Assembly (NCBI GenBank): GCA_963932145.1
Contig: OZ010590.1
Location: 51,491,112 to 51,555,111 of the forward strand
Reading direction: 5' to 3'
DNA length: 64,000 nt
DNA from: Acanthosepion lycidas
Taxonomy: Eukaryota; Mollusca; Cephalopoda; Sepiida; Sepiidae
Shown here: piece by piece, positions 1 through 10,376 of the stretch
How the letters are laid out: the number at the start of each line of letters is the position of its first letter
Numbering within the stretch: the first letter of the stretch is position 1
Made by a program: the position numbers and the translations under genes
The notes under the pieces: generated by a model
Told to the model about the DNA's origin: nothing
The model's database searches: none
The model's input: only the letters and a program-made list of their open reading frames with translations

Positions 1-228
1 TGTAAATCATTTTGAAAACGATGCGTGCAATTGTACTGAACATAGGCTAGCTGTGTAAAATATAGTCATTCTTGAATACTAGACGATTCTGTGGTCAATG
101 TGCAGAAATTGAATTTGAAAATAAATTTACTTTCTTGAAAGTTAACTTTTCCTAAAAGTTTTATTTTCGCCGTAATTATTGATGGATTGAGAATTATTTC
201 CGAGCCGAGATATCAAATTGAATTGGGG

Positions 229-256
229 AAAAAAAAAAAAAAAACCTATAGGAAAA
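229..256 (-). terminator. Pol III terminator of tRNA-Glu(TTC), unit 1
   Basis: Read on the minus strand, a TTTT (256-253) lies 3 nt past the tRNA 3' end, and a second run of 16 T (244-229) follows 8 nt later. Oligo-T is the standard RNA polymerase III stop. The same double arrangement recurs in all array-1 units through unit 24, with the long run varying by a few bases. In units 25-27 the proximal TTTT becomes TTCT. Confidence 0.8.
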
Positions 257-259
257 GCA

Positions 260-331
260 TTCCGACACCGGGAATCGAACCCCAGCAGCCTGGGTGAAAG
301 CCAGGAATCCTAACCATTAGACCATGTGGGA
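260..331 (-). tRNA. tRNA-Glu(TTC), unit 1
   Basis: 72-nt cloverleaf that would decode GAA/GAG. The 5' sequence is TCCCACATGGTCTAATGG, the anticodon stem is CCTGG/CCAGG with loop CTTTCAC (anticodon TTC), the T loop is TTCGATT and the discriminator is A. The A box (TGGTCTAATGG) and B box (GGTTCGATTCC) are intact, with no intron and no encoded CCA. Two pairing defects are visible: C4 opposite C69 in the acceptor and G50 opposite G64 in the T stem. It is divergent from the Arg gene 379 bp away. A terminator follows within 3 nt. It may be transcribed, but whether it gives a functional tRNA is uncertain. The evidence for its 26 sister copies lists only their differences. Confidence 0.85.
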
Positions 332-710
332 ACCTCGAATCATTTTGTTGTTACAGGCTAAAGTGTCAAACACGCTTCACACACTCTTAGAGATATTATC
401 CATCTCTCAGTTCCGAAACCGATAATGAATCATTGATTTGTATTCGTTATTGTATTGGTTGCTTTCGGAAAATAACATTTTACCTCATACACACCGACCT
501 CATATTCAACACCTGCTTCATACCGCTCACTTTTACAGTCAGACGTGACACGGTCTAGAGATTTTTGATGTAAGGCGTAAACAGTATTGCACCCAAATTT
601 AATCAGCTTTTGTCTGACAATCCATGAGTAAAATATTTGCATTTAAAATGGATTTCCTATTCCTCATAGAACATTTACAAAATCTACAGGTAAGAATGAT
701 AAACGCGCTG
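332..710. other. Divergent spacer between Glu and Arg genes, unit 1
   Basis: 379 bp separate the 5' ends of the divergent Glu and Arg genes. No gene is seen. Two blocks are recognisably shared with the equivalent spacer of array 2: about 419-446 (CCGATAATGAATCATTG and onward) and about 463-486 (TTTCGGAAAATAACATTTTA and onward). This spacer recurs in every array-1 unit. It could hold upstream elements for both genes, but I recognise no named Pol III factor site. Confidence 0.6.
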
Positions 711-783
711 CGCCGCGTGGCGTAATGGAAAAAGCGTCTGGCTTCTAATTAGAAGATTGCGAGTTCGAGTCTCGTCGTTGTCG
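711..783 (+). tRNA. tRNA-Arg(TCT)-like, unit 1
   Basis: 73 nt, aligning position by position with metazoan tRNA-Arg. Anticodon stem TCTGG/TTAGA with loop CTTCTAA gives anticodon TCT (AGA codons). T arm is GCGAG TTCGAGT CTCGT, discriminator G, A box TGGCGTAATGG, B box AGTTCGAGTCT. The acceptor CGCCGCG pairs badly with CGTTGTC (C1:C72 and C4:T69 mismatched, two G:T wobbles), and the D stem has a G12:A23 mismatch. TTTT begins 3 nt downstream. Several copies carry anticodon TCG instead. It is either a degenerate but possibly transcribed gene or a pseudogene; the isotype call rests on body similarity and anticodon. Confidence 0.7.
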
Positions 784-1369
784 AATTTTGTAGTTCAACT
801 AGATTCTTAAATCTTCTGGAATTTATTGCTGTGATACAGCACTGAATGTCCAATTAAGAAAAAGTCGCTAAGGACTAAAGAACAGCCTCTTTCAGTATAT
901 ACGTAGATTTTCTTGAACTTCAAGTCCCATTTCTTCCAGCCTTGATAATTTTGTAATTTTTTTTTTTTTTTTTTTTTTTTTCCGGCAGACGTAGGTTTTT
1001 AAAATAAATCAAACATTTCGTGGAAAATTTTGACATGTGCGACAATGCCTGACGAATTCATGCCTCTGATTCCATCGTAGGTGTCTTGTCACGGAAACAT
1101 CTAACAAAACATAGATTAAAAGTGTAAAGAAACTTTGACGTATTTTAATCTCGGAAAAAATGCCATCATATCGGGCGACGACAAGTATATTGATAGGAAA
1201 TAAATGTCGTTGGAAAATTCATTTCACACATCAAAATAGTTGTTCCGAGAAGCATGAAAATCACGAAATTCGTCTCAGTTGTCCGTATGTGGATTATGAA
1301 CACCGTCAAATATGAAGAAATGATCTATAATGATATTCCAGTTTGACGATCGACGCTAGCATGCTTTAG
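784..1369. other. Arg-Leu spacer, unit 1
   Basis: 586 bp with no gene seen. It contains a T tract (957-981, 25 T) that is pure in units 1-12 and 24 and interrupted by one A in units 13-23, 25 and 26. Short minus-strand frames through this tract read as lysine runs and are not genes. The segment around 1045-1078 (CCTGACGAATTCATGCCTCT) is related to array 2; the sequence from there to the Leu gene is not obviously shared. Confidence 0.6.
786..789 (+). terminator. Pol III terminator of tRNA-Arg, unit 1
   Basis: TTTT lies 3 nt after the discriminator base. It is present after every Arg copy in units 1-26. In unit 27 it is shortened to TTT. Confidence 0.7.
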
Positions 1370-1453
1370 GTCAGGGTGGCCGAGCGGTCTAAGACGCTGC
1401 GTTCAGGTCGCAGTCGGGTCTTCCCGGCGTGGGTTCGAATCCCACTCCTGACA
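1370..1453 (+). tRNA. tRNA-Leu(CAG), unit 1
   Basis: 84-nt class II tRNA that decodes CUG leucine codons. Acceptor GTCAGGG/TCCTGAC pairs fully with one G:T, discriminator A. Anticodon stem CTGCG/CGCAG has loop TTCAGGT (anticodon CAG). The long variable arm has stem CGGG/CCCG, and the T arm is GTGGG TTCGAAT CCCAC. A box is TGGCCGAGCGG and B box GGTTCGAATCC. There is no intron. Downstream TTTT runs lie at 1468-1471 and 1473-1476. Unit 1 has AAGAC in place of AAGGC, which breaks D-stem pair 11:24. Otherwise this is the best preserved gene class of array 1. Confidence 0.93.
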
Positions 1454-1859
1454 ATAGGACGACGTTATTTTCTTTTGCTATGATATATTTAGTCTTCCAT
1501 GTAAAAAAATGAAAAAGAAAGAGCATTAAATTAAAAATCGCGTCTGTTGGCCTGTCAATATTACGATCTAGAAGTTATGAAGAGCGTAAAAATACTAAAA
1601 TGTAAATCATTTTGAAAACGATGCGTGCAATTGTACTGAACATAGGCTAGCTGTGTAAAATATAGTCATTCTTGAATACTAGACGATTCTGTGGTCAATG
1701 TGCAGAAATTGAATTTGAAAATAAATTTACTTTCTTGAAAGTTAACTTTTCCTAAAAGTTTTATTTTCGCCGTAATTATTGATGGATTGAGAATTATTTC
1801 CGAGCCGAGATATCAAATTGAATTGGGGAAAAAAAAAAAAAAAACCTATAGGAAAAGCA
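1454..1859. other. Leu-Glu spacer across the unit 1/2 boundary
   Basis: 406 bp between the 3' ends of the convergent Leu and Glu genes. It contains the Leu terminator T runs, the chosen unit boundary at 1601 and the A tract that serves as the Glu terminator on the minus strand. No gene seen. The piece CTAGACGATTCTGTGGTC (about 1680) has a close match in array 2. The region recurs in every unit, with the 11-bp deletion in units 19 and 22-27. Confidence 0.6.
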
Positions 1860-1931
1860 TTCCGACGCCGGGAATCGAACCCCAGCAGCCTGGGTGAAAG
1901 CCAGGAATCCTAACCATTAGACCATGTGGGA
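1860..1931 (-). tRNA. tRNA-Glu(TTC), unit 2
   Basis: Unit 2 (1601-3200). C4:C69 and G50:G64 mismatches as in unit 1. An extra change makes base 66 C, so A7:C66 is also unpaired. A and B boxes intact. Confidence 0.82.
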
Positions 1932-2311
1932 ACCTCGAATCATTTTGTTGTTACAGGCTAAAGTGTCAAACACGCTTCACACACTCTTAGAGATATTATC
2001 CATCTCTCAGTTCCGAAACCGATAATGAATCATTGATTTGTATTCGTTATTGTATTGGTTGCTTTCGGAAAATAACATTTTACCTCATACACACCGACCT
2101 CATATTCAACACCTGCTTCATACCGCTCACTTTTACAGTCAGACGTGACACGGTCTAGAGATTTTTGATGTAAGGCGTAAACAGTACTAGCACCCAAATT
2201 TAATCAGCTTTTGTCTGACAATCCATGAGTAAAATATTTGCATTTAAAATGGATTTCCTATTCCTCATAGAACATTTACAAAATCTACAGGTAAGAATGA
2301 TAAACGCGCTG

Positions 2312-2384
2312 CGCCGCGTGGCGTAATGGAAAAAGCGTCTGGCTTCTAATTAGAAGATTGCGAGTTCGAGTCTCGTCGTTGTCG
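2312..2384 (+). tRNA. tRNA-Arg(TCT)-like, unit 2
   Basis: Identical in body to the unit 1 copy (anticodon TCT), with the same weak acceptor stem. TTTT follows. Confidence 0.7.
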
Positions 2385-2969
2385 AATTTTGTAGTTCAAC
2401 TAGATTCTTAAATCTTCTGGAATTTATTGCTGTGATACAGCACTGAATGTCCAATTAAGAAAAAGTCGCTAAGGACTAAAGAACAGCCTCTTTCAGTATA
2501 TACGTAGATTTTCTTGAACTTCAAGTCCCATTTCTTCCAGCCTTGATAATTTTGTAATTTTTTTTTTTTTTTTTTTTTTTTTCCGGCAGACGTAGGTTTT
2601 TAAAATAAATCAAACATTTCGTGGAAAATTTTGACATGTGCGACAATGCCTGACGAATTCATGCCTCTGATTCCATCGTAGGTGTCTTGTCACGGAAACA
2701 TCTAACAAAACATAGATTAAAAGTGTAAAGAAACTTTGACGTATTTAATCTCGGAAAAAATGCCATCATATCGGGCGACGACAAGTATATTGATAGGAAA
2801 TAAATGTCGTTGGAAAATTCATTTCACACATCAAAATAGTTGTTCCGAGAAGCATGAAAATCACGAAATTCGTCTCAGTTGTCCGTATGTGGATTATGAA
2901 CACCGTCAAATATGAAGAAATGATCTATAATGATATTCCAGTTTGACGATCGACGCTAGCATGCTTTAG

Positions 2970-3053
2970 GTCAGGGTGGCCGAGCGGTCTAAGGCGCTGC
3001 GTTCAGGTCGCAGTCGGGTCTTCCCGGCGTGGGTTCGAATCCCACTCCTGACA
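2970..3053 (+). tRNA. tRNA-Leu(CAG), unit 2
   Basis: Consensus copy with all stems paired, including the D stem (AAGGC). A box, B box and downstream TTTT present. Confidence 0.96.
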
Positions 3054-3459
3054 ATAGGACGACGTTATTTTCTTTTGCTATGATATATTTAGTCTTCCAT
3101 GTAAAAAAATGAAAAAGAAAGAGCATTAAATTAAAAATCGCGTCTGTTGGCCTGTCAATATTACGATCTAGAAGTTATGAAGAGCGTAAAAATACTAAAA
3201 TGTAAATCATTTTGAAAACGATGCGTGCAATTGTACTGAACATAGGCTAGCTGTGTAAAATATAGTCATTCTTGAATACTAGACGATTCTGTGGTCAATG
3301 TGCAGAAATTGAATTTGAAAATAAATTTACTTTCTTGAAAGTTAACTTTTCCTAAAAGTTTTATTTTCGCCGTAATTATTGATGGATTGAGAATTATTTC
3401 CGAGCCGAGATATCAAATTGAATTGGGGAAAAAAAAAAAAAAAACCTATAGGAAAAGCA

Positions 3460-3531
3460 TTCCGACACCGGGAATCGAACCCCAGCAGCCTGGGTGAAAG
3501 CCAGGAATCCTAACCATTAGACCATGTGGGA
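3460..3531 (-). tRNA. tRNA-Glu(TTC), unit 3
   Basis: Unit 3 (3201-4798). Matches the unit 1 copy, with C4:C69 and G50:G64 mismatches. Confidence 0.85.
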
Positions 3532-3911
3532 ACCTCGAATCATTTTGTTGTTACAGGCTAAAGTGTCAAACACGCTTCACACACTCTTAGAGATATTATC
3601 CATCTCTCAGTTCCGAAACCGATAATGAATCATTGATTTGTATTCGTTATTGTATTGGTTGCTTTCGGAAAATAACATTTTACCTCATACACACCGACCT
3701 CATATTCAACACCTGCTTCATACCGCTCACTTTTACAGTCAGACGTGACACGGTCTAGAGATTTTTGATGTAAGGCGTAAACAGTACTAGCACCCAAATT
3801 TAATCAGCTTTTGTCTGACAATCCATGAGTAAAATATTTGCATTTAAAATGGATTTCCTATTCCTCATAGAACATTTACAAAATCTACAGGTAAGAACGA
3901 TAAACGGGCTG

Positions 3912-3984
3912 CGCCGCGTGGCGTAATGGAAAAGGCGTCTGGCTTCGAATCAGAAGATTGCGAGTTTGAGTCTCGTCGTTGTCG
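3912..3984 (+). tRNA. tRNA-Arg(TCG)-like, unit 3
   Basis: First copy with loop CTTCGAA, anticodon TCG (CGA codons), anticodon stem TCTGG/TCAGA. The T loop reads TTTGAGT (C56 changed), which alters the B box. The D stem has G12:G23 and the acceptor is weak as elsewhere. TTTT follows. Confidence 0.65.
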
Positions 3985-4568
3985 AATTTTGTAGTTCAAC
4001 TAGATTCTTAAATCTTCTGGAATTTATTGCTGTGATACAGCACTGAATGTCCAATTTAGAAAAAGTCGCTAAGGACTAAAGAACAGCCTCTTTCAGTATA
4101 TACGTAGATTTTCTTGAACTTCAAGTCCCATTTCTTCCAGCCTTGATAATTTTGTAATTTTTTTTTTTTTTTTTTTTTTTCCGGCAGACGTAGGTTTTTA
4201 AAATAAATCAAACATTTCGTGGAAAATTTTGACATGTGCGACAATGCCTGACGAATTCATGCCTCTGATTCCATCGGAGGTGTCTTGTCACGGAAACATC
4301 TAACAAAACATAGATTAAAAGTGTAAAGAAACTTTGACGTATTTTAATCTCGGAAAAAATGCCATCATATCGGGCGACGACAAGTATATTGATAGGAAAT
4401 AAATGTCGTTGGAAAATTCATTTCACACATGAAAATAGTTGTTCCGAGAAGCATGGAAATCACGAAATTCGTCTCAGTTGTCCGTATGTGGATTATGAAC
4501 ACCGTCAAATATGAAGAAATGATCTATAATGATATTCCAGTTTGACGATCGACGCTAGCATGCTTTAG

Positions 4569-4652
4569 GTCAGGGTGGCCGAGCGGTCTAAGGCGCTGCG
4601 TTCAGGTCGCAGTCGGGTCTTCCCGGCGTGGGTTCGAATCCCACTCCTGACA
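4569..4652 (+). tRNA. tRNA-Leu(CAG), unit 3
   Basis: Consensus copy with all stems paired and TTTT downstream. Confidence 0.96.
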
Positions 4653-5057
4653 ATAGGACGACGTTATTTTCTTTTGCTATGATATATTTAGTCTTCCATG
4701 TAAAAAATGAAAAAGAAGGAGCATTAAATTAAAAATCGCGTCTGTTGGCATGTCAATATTACGATCTAGAACTTATGAAGAGCGTAAAAATACTAAAATG
4801 TAAATCATTTTGAAAACGATGCGTGCAATTGTACTGAACATAGGCTAGCTGTGTAAAATATAGTCATTCTTGAATACTAGACGATTCTGTGGTCAATGTG
4901 CAGAAATTGAATTTGAAAATAAATTTACTTTCTTGAAAGTTAACTTTTCCTAAAAGTTTTATTTTCGCCGTAATTATTGATGGATTGAGAATTATTTCCG
5001 AGCCGAGATATCAAATTGAATTGGGGAAAAAAAAAAAAAAAACCTATAGGAAAAGCA

Positions 5058-5129
5058 TTCCGACACCGGGAATCGAACCCCAGCAGCCTGGGTGAAAGCC
5101 AGGAATCCTAACCATTAGACCATGTGGGA
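5058..5129 (-). tRNA. tRNA-Glu(TTC), unit 4
   Basis: Unit 4 (4799-6396) is nearly identical to unit 3, so a recent duplicate. Same C4:C69 and G50:G64 mismatches. Confidence 0.85.
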
Positions 5130-5509
5130 ACCTCGAATCATTTTGTTGTTACAGGCTAAAGTGTCAAACACGCTTCACACACTCTTAGAGATATTATCCA
5201 TCTCTCAGTTCCGAAACCGATAATGAATCATTGATTTGTATTCGTTATTGTATTGGTTGCTTTCGGAAAATAACATTTTACCTCATACACACCGACCTCA
5301 TATTCAACACCTGCTTCATACCGCTCACTTTTACAGTCAGACGTGACACGGTCTAGAGATTTTTGATGTAAGGCGTAAACAGTACTAGCACCCAAATTTA
5401 ATCAGCTTTTGTCTGACAATCCATGAGTAAAATATTTGCATTTAAAATGGATTTCCTATTCCTCATAGAACATTTACAAAATCTACAGGTAAGAACGATA
5501 AACGGGCTG

Positions 5510-5582
5510 CGCCGCGTGGCGTAATGGAAAAGGCGTCTGGCTTCGAATCAGAAGATTGCGAGTTTGAGTCTCGTCGTTGTCG
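5510..5582 (+). tRNA. tRNA-Arg(TCG)-like, unit 4
   Basis: Anticodon TCG. Shares the TTTGAGT T loop (altered B box) with unit 3. Confidence 0.65.
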
Positions 5583-6166
5583 AATTTTGTAGTTCAACTA
5601 GATTCTTAAATCTTCTGGAATTTATTGCTGTGATACAGCACTGAATGTCCAATTTAGAAAAAGTCGCTAAGGACTAAAGAACAGCCTCTTTCAGTATATA
5701 CGTAGATTTTCTTGAACTTCAAGTCCCATTTCTTCCAGCCTTGATAATTTTGTAATTTTTTTTTTTTTTTTTTTTTTTCCGGCAGACGTAGGTTTTTAAA
5801 ATAAATCAAACATTTCGTGGAAAATTTTGACATGTGCGACAATGCCTGACGAATTCATGCCTCTGATTCCATCGGAGGTGTCTTGTCACGGAAACATCTA
5901 ACAAAACATAGATTAAAAGTGTAAAGAAACTTTGACGTATTTTAATCTCGGAAAAAATGCCATCATATCGGGCGACGACAAGTATATTGATAGGAAATAA
6001 ATGTCGTTGGAAAATTCATTTCACACATGAAAATAGTTGTTCCGAGAAGCATGGAAATCACGAAATTCGTCTCAGTTGTCCGTATGTGGATTATGAACAC
6101 CGTCAAATATGAAGAAATGATCTATAATGATATTCCAGTTTGACGATCGACGCTAGCATGCTTTAG

Positions 6167-6250
6167 GTCAGGGTGGCCGAGCGGTCTAAGGCGCTGCGTT
6201 CAGGTCGCAGTCGGGTCTTCCCGGCGTGGGTTCGAATCCCACTCCTGACA
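6167..6250 (+). tRNA. tRNA-Leu(CAG), unit 4
   Basis: Consensus copy, fully paired. Confidence 0.96.
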
Positions 6251-6653
6251 ATAGGACGACGTTATTTTCTTTTGCTATGATATATTTAGTCTTCCATGTA
6301 AAAAATGAAAAAGAAGGAGCATTAAATTAAAAATCGCGTCTGTTGGCATGTCAATATTACGATCTAGAACTTATGAAGAGCGTAAAAATACTAAAATGTA
6401 AATCATTTTGAAAACGATGCGTGCAATTGTACTGAACATAGGCTAGCTGTGTAAAATATAGTCATTCTTGAATACTAGACGATTCTGTGGTCAATGTGCA
6501 GAAATTGAATTTGAAAATAAATTTACTTTCTTGAAAGTTAACTTTTCCTAAAAGTTTTATTTTCGCCGTAATTATTGATGGATTGAGAATTATTTCCGAG
6601 CCGAGATATCAAATTGAATTGGGGAAAAAAAAAAAAAACCTATAGGAAAAGCA

Positions 6654-6725
6654 TTCCGACACCGGGAATCGAACCCTAGCAGCCTGGGTGAAAGCCAGGA
6701 ATCCTAACCATTAGACCATGTGGGA
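6654..6725 (-). tRNA. tRNA-Glu(TTC), unit 5
   Basis: Unit 5 (6397-7992). First copy with A at position 50 (A50:G64 mismatch) in place of G. C4:C69 retained. Confidence 0.85.
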
Positions 6726-7105
6726 ACCTCGAATCATTTTGTTGTTACAGGCTAAAGTGTCAAACACGCTTCACACACTCTTAGAGATATTATCCATCTC
6801 TCAGTTCCGAAACCGATAATGAATCATTGATTTGTATTCGTTATTGTATTGGTTGCTTTCGGAAAATAACATTTTACCTCATACACACCGACCTCATATT
6901 CAACACCTGCTTCATACCGCTCACTTTTACAGTCAGACGTGACACGGTCTAGAGATTTTTGATGTAAGGCGTAAACAGTACTAGCACCCAAATTTAATCA
7001 GCTTTTGTCTGACAATCCATGAGTAAAATATTTGCATTTAAAATGGATTTCCTATTCCTCATAGAACATTTACAAAATCTACAGGTAAGAACGATAAACG
7101 GGCTG

Positions 7106-7178
7106 CGCCGCGTGGCGTAATGGAAAAGGCGTCTGGCTTCGAATCAGAAGATTGCGAGTTCGAGTCTCGTCGTTGTCG
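7106..7178 (+). tRNA. tRNA-Arg(TCG)-like, unit 5
   Basis: Anticodon TCG with normal T loop TTCGAGT. Weak acceptor and G12:G23 as in the class. Confidence 0.7.
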
Positions 7179-7762
7179 AATTTTGTAGTTCAACTAGATT
7201 CTTAAATCTTCTGGAATTTATTGCTGTGATACAGCACTGAATGTCCAATTTAGAAAAAGTCGCTAAGGACTAAAGAACAGCCTCTTTCAGTATATACGTA
7301 GATTTTCTTGAACTTCAAGTCCCATTTCTTCCAGCCTTGATAATTTTGTAATTTTTTTTTTTTTTTTTTTTTTTCCGGCAGACGTAGGTTTTTAAAATAA
7401 ATCAAACATTTCGTGGAAAATTTTGACATGTGCGACAATGCCTGACGAATTCATGCCTCTGATTCCATCGGAGGTGTCTTGTCACGGAAACATCTAACAA
7501 AACATAGATTAAAAGTGTAAAGAAACTTTGACGTATTTTAATCTCGGAAAAAATGCCATCATATCGGGCGACGACAAGTATATTGATAGGAAATAAATGT
7601 CGTTGGAAAATTCATTTCACACATGAAAATAGTTGTTCCGAGAAGCATGAAAATCACGAAATTCGTCTCAGTTGTCCGTATGTGGATTATGAACACCGTC
7701 AAATATGAAGAAATGATCTATAATGATATTCCAGTTTGACGATCGACGCTAGCATGCTTTAG

Positions 7763-7846
7763 GTCAGGGTGGCCGAGCGGTCTAAGGCGCTGCGTTCAGG
7801 TCGCAGTCGGGTCTTCCCGGCGTGGGTTCGAATCCCACTCCTGACA
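7763..7846 (+). tRNA. tRNA-Leu(CAG), unit 5
   Basis: Consensus copy, fully paired. Confidence 0.96.
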
Positions 7847-8250
7847 ATAGGACGACGTTATTTTCTTTTGCTATGATATATTTAGTCTTCCATGTAAAAA
7901 ATGAAAAAGAAGGAGCATTAAATTAAAAATCGCGTCTGTTGGCATGTCAATATTACGATCTAGAAGTTATGAAGAGCGTAAAAATACTAAAATGTAAATC
8001 ATTTTGAAAACGATGCGTGCAATTGTACTGAACATAGGCTAGCTGTGTAAAATATAGTCATTCTTGAATACTAGACGATTCTGTGGTCAATGTGCAGAAA
8101 TTGAATTTGAAAATAAATTTACTTTCTTGAAAGTTAACTTTTCCTAAAAGTTTTATTTTCGCCGTAATTATTGATGGATTGAGAATTATTTCCGAGCCGA
8201 GATATCAAATTGAATTGGGGAAAAAAAAAAAAAAACCTATAGGAAAAGCA

Positions 8251-8322
8251 TTCCGACACCGGGAATCGAACCCTAGCAGCCTGGGTGAAAGCCAGGAATC
8301 CTAACCATTAGACCATGTGGGA
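8251..8322 (-). tRNA. tRNA-Glu(TTC), unit 6
   Basis: Unit 6 (7993-9593). C4:C69 and A50:G64 mismatches. Confidence 0.85.
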
Positions 8323-8702
8323 ACCTCGAATCATTTTGTTGTTACAGGCTAAAGTGTCAAACACGCTTCACACACTCTTAGAGATATTATCCATCTCTCA
8401 GTTCCGAAACCGATAATGAATCATTGATTTGTATTCGTTATTGTATTGGTTGCTTTCGGAAAATAACATTTTACCTCATACACACCGACCTCATATTCAA
8501 CACCTGCTTCATACCGCTCACTTTTACAGTCAGACGTGACACGCTCTAGAGATTTTTGATGTAAGGCGTAAACAGTACTAGCACCCAAATTTAATCAGCT
8601 TTTGTCTGACAATCCATGAGTAAAATATTTGCATTTAAAATGGATTTCCTATTCCTCATAGAACATTTACAAAATCTACAGGTAAGAATGATAAACGCGC
8701 TG

Positions 8703-8775
8703 CGCCGCGTGGCGTAATGGAAAAAGCGTCTGGCTTCTAATTAGAAGATTGCGAATTCGAGTCTCGTCGTTGTCG
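8703..8775 (+). tRNA. tRNA-Arg(TCT)-like, unit 6
   Basis: Anticodon TCT. G53 is changed to A (GCGAA TTCGAGT), breaking the T-stem pair 53:61 and altering the B box. Confidence 0.62.
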
Positions 8776-9362
8776 AATTTTGTAGTTCAACTAGATTCTT
8801 AAATCTTCTGGAATTTATTGCTGTGATACAGCACTGAATGTCCAATTAAGAAAAAGTCGCTAAGGACTAAAGAACAGCCTCTTTCAGTATATACGTAGAT
8901 TTTCTTGAACTTCAAGTCCCATTTCTTCCAGCCTTGATAATTTTGTAATTTTTTTTTTTTTTTTTTTTTTTTTTCCGGCAGACGTAGGTTTTTAAAATAA
9001 ATCAAACATTTCGTGGAAAATTTTGACATGTGCGACAATGCCTGACGAATTCATGCCTCTGATTCCATCGTAGGTGTCTTGTCACGGAAACATCTAACAA
9101 AACATAGATTAAAAGTGTAAAGAAACTTTGACGTATTTTAATCTCGGAAAAAATGCCATCATATCGGGCGACGACAAGTATATTGATAGGAAATAAATGT
9201 CGTTGGAAAATTCATTTCACACATCAAAATAGTTGTTCCGAGAAGCATGAAAATCACGAAATTCGTCTCAGTTGTCCGTATGTGGATTATGAACACCGTC
9301 AAATATGAAGAAATGATCTATAATGATATTCCAGTTTGACGATCGACGCTAGCATGCTTTAG

Positions 9363-9446
9363 GTCAGGGTGGCCGAGCGGTCTAAGGCGCTGCGTTCAGG
9401 TCGCAGTCGGGTCTTCCCGGCGTGGGTTCGAATCCCACTCCTGACA
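9363..9446 (+). tRNA. tRNA-Leu(CAG), unit 6
   Basis: Consensus copy, fully paired. Confidence 0.96.
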
Positions 9447-9851
9447 ATAGGACGACGTTATTTTCTTTTGCTATGATATATTTAGTCTTCCATGTAAAAA
9501 AATGAAAAAGAAAGAGCATTAAATTAAAAATCGCGTCTGTTGGCCTGTCAATATTACGATCTAGAAGTTATGAAGAGCGTAAAAATACTAAAATGTAAAT
9601 CATTTTGAAAACGATGCGTGCAATTGTACTGAACATAGGCTAGCTGTGTAAAATATAGTCATTCTTGAATACTAGACGATTCTGTGGTCAATGTGCAGAA
9701 ATTGAATTTGAAAATAAATTTACTTTCTTGAAAGTTAACTTTTCCTAAAAGTTTTATTTTCGCCGTAATTATTGATGGATTGAGAATTATTTCCGAGCCG
9801 AGATATCAAATTGAATTGGGGAAAAAAAAAAAAAAACCTATAGGAAAAGCA

Positions 9852-9923
9852 TTCCGACACCGGGAATCGAACCCCAGCAGCCTGGGTGAAAGCCAGGAAT
9901 CCTAACCATTAGACCATGTGGGA
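9852..9923 (-). tRNA. tRNA-Glu(TTC), unit 7
   Basis: Unit 7 (9594-11189). C4:C69 and G50:G64 mismatches (unit 1 type). Confidence 0.85.
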
Positions 9924-10303
9924 ACCTCGAATCATTTTGTTGTTACAGGCTAAAGTGTCAAACACGCTTCACACACTCTTAGAGATATTATCCATCTCTC
10001 AGTTCCGAAACCGATAATGAATCATTGATTTGTATTCGTTATTGTATTGGTTGCTTTCGGAAAATAACATTTTACCTCATACACACCGACCTCATATTCA
10101 ACACCTGCTTCATACCGCTCACTTTTACAGTCAGACGTGACACGGTCTAGAGATTTTTGATGTAAGGCGTAAACAGTACTAGCACCCAAATTTAATCAGC
10201 TTTTGTCTGACAATCCATGAGTAAAATATTTGCATTTAAAATGGATTTCCTATTCCTCATAGAACATTTACAAAATCTACAGGTAAGAACGATAAACGGG
10301 CTG

Positions 10304-10376
10304 CGCCGCGTGGCGTAATGGAAAAGGCGTCTGGCTTCGAATCAGAAGATTGCGAGTTCGAGTCTCGTCGTTGTCG
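10304..10376 (+). tRNA. tRNA-Arg(TCG)-like, unit 7
   Basis: Anticodon TCG, normal T loop. TTTT follows. Confidence 0.7.

Noticed and set aside
430-642. Minus-strand 70-codon frame in unit 1
   Set aside because: Open only in unit 1 because of a local sequence difference near 586 (GTATTGC for GTACTAGC). All other units close the frame.
4056-4244. Minus-strand 62-codon frame with a lysine run, recurring at 5654, 7250 and 13645, and as a 79-codon form at 8799
   Set aside because: It reads through the homopolymer T tract. Its length depends on the number of T and the frame is lost in most units, so it is not a gene.
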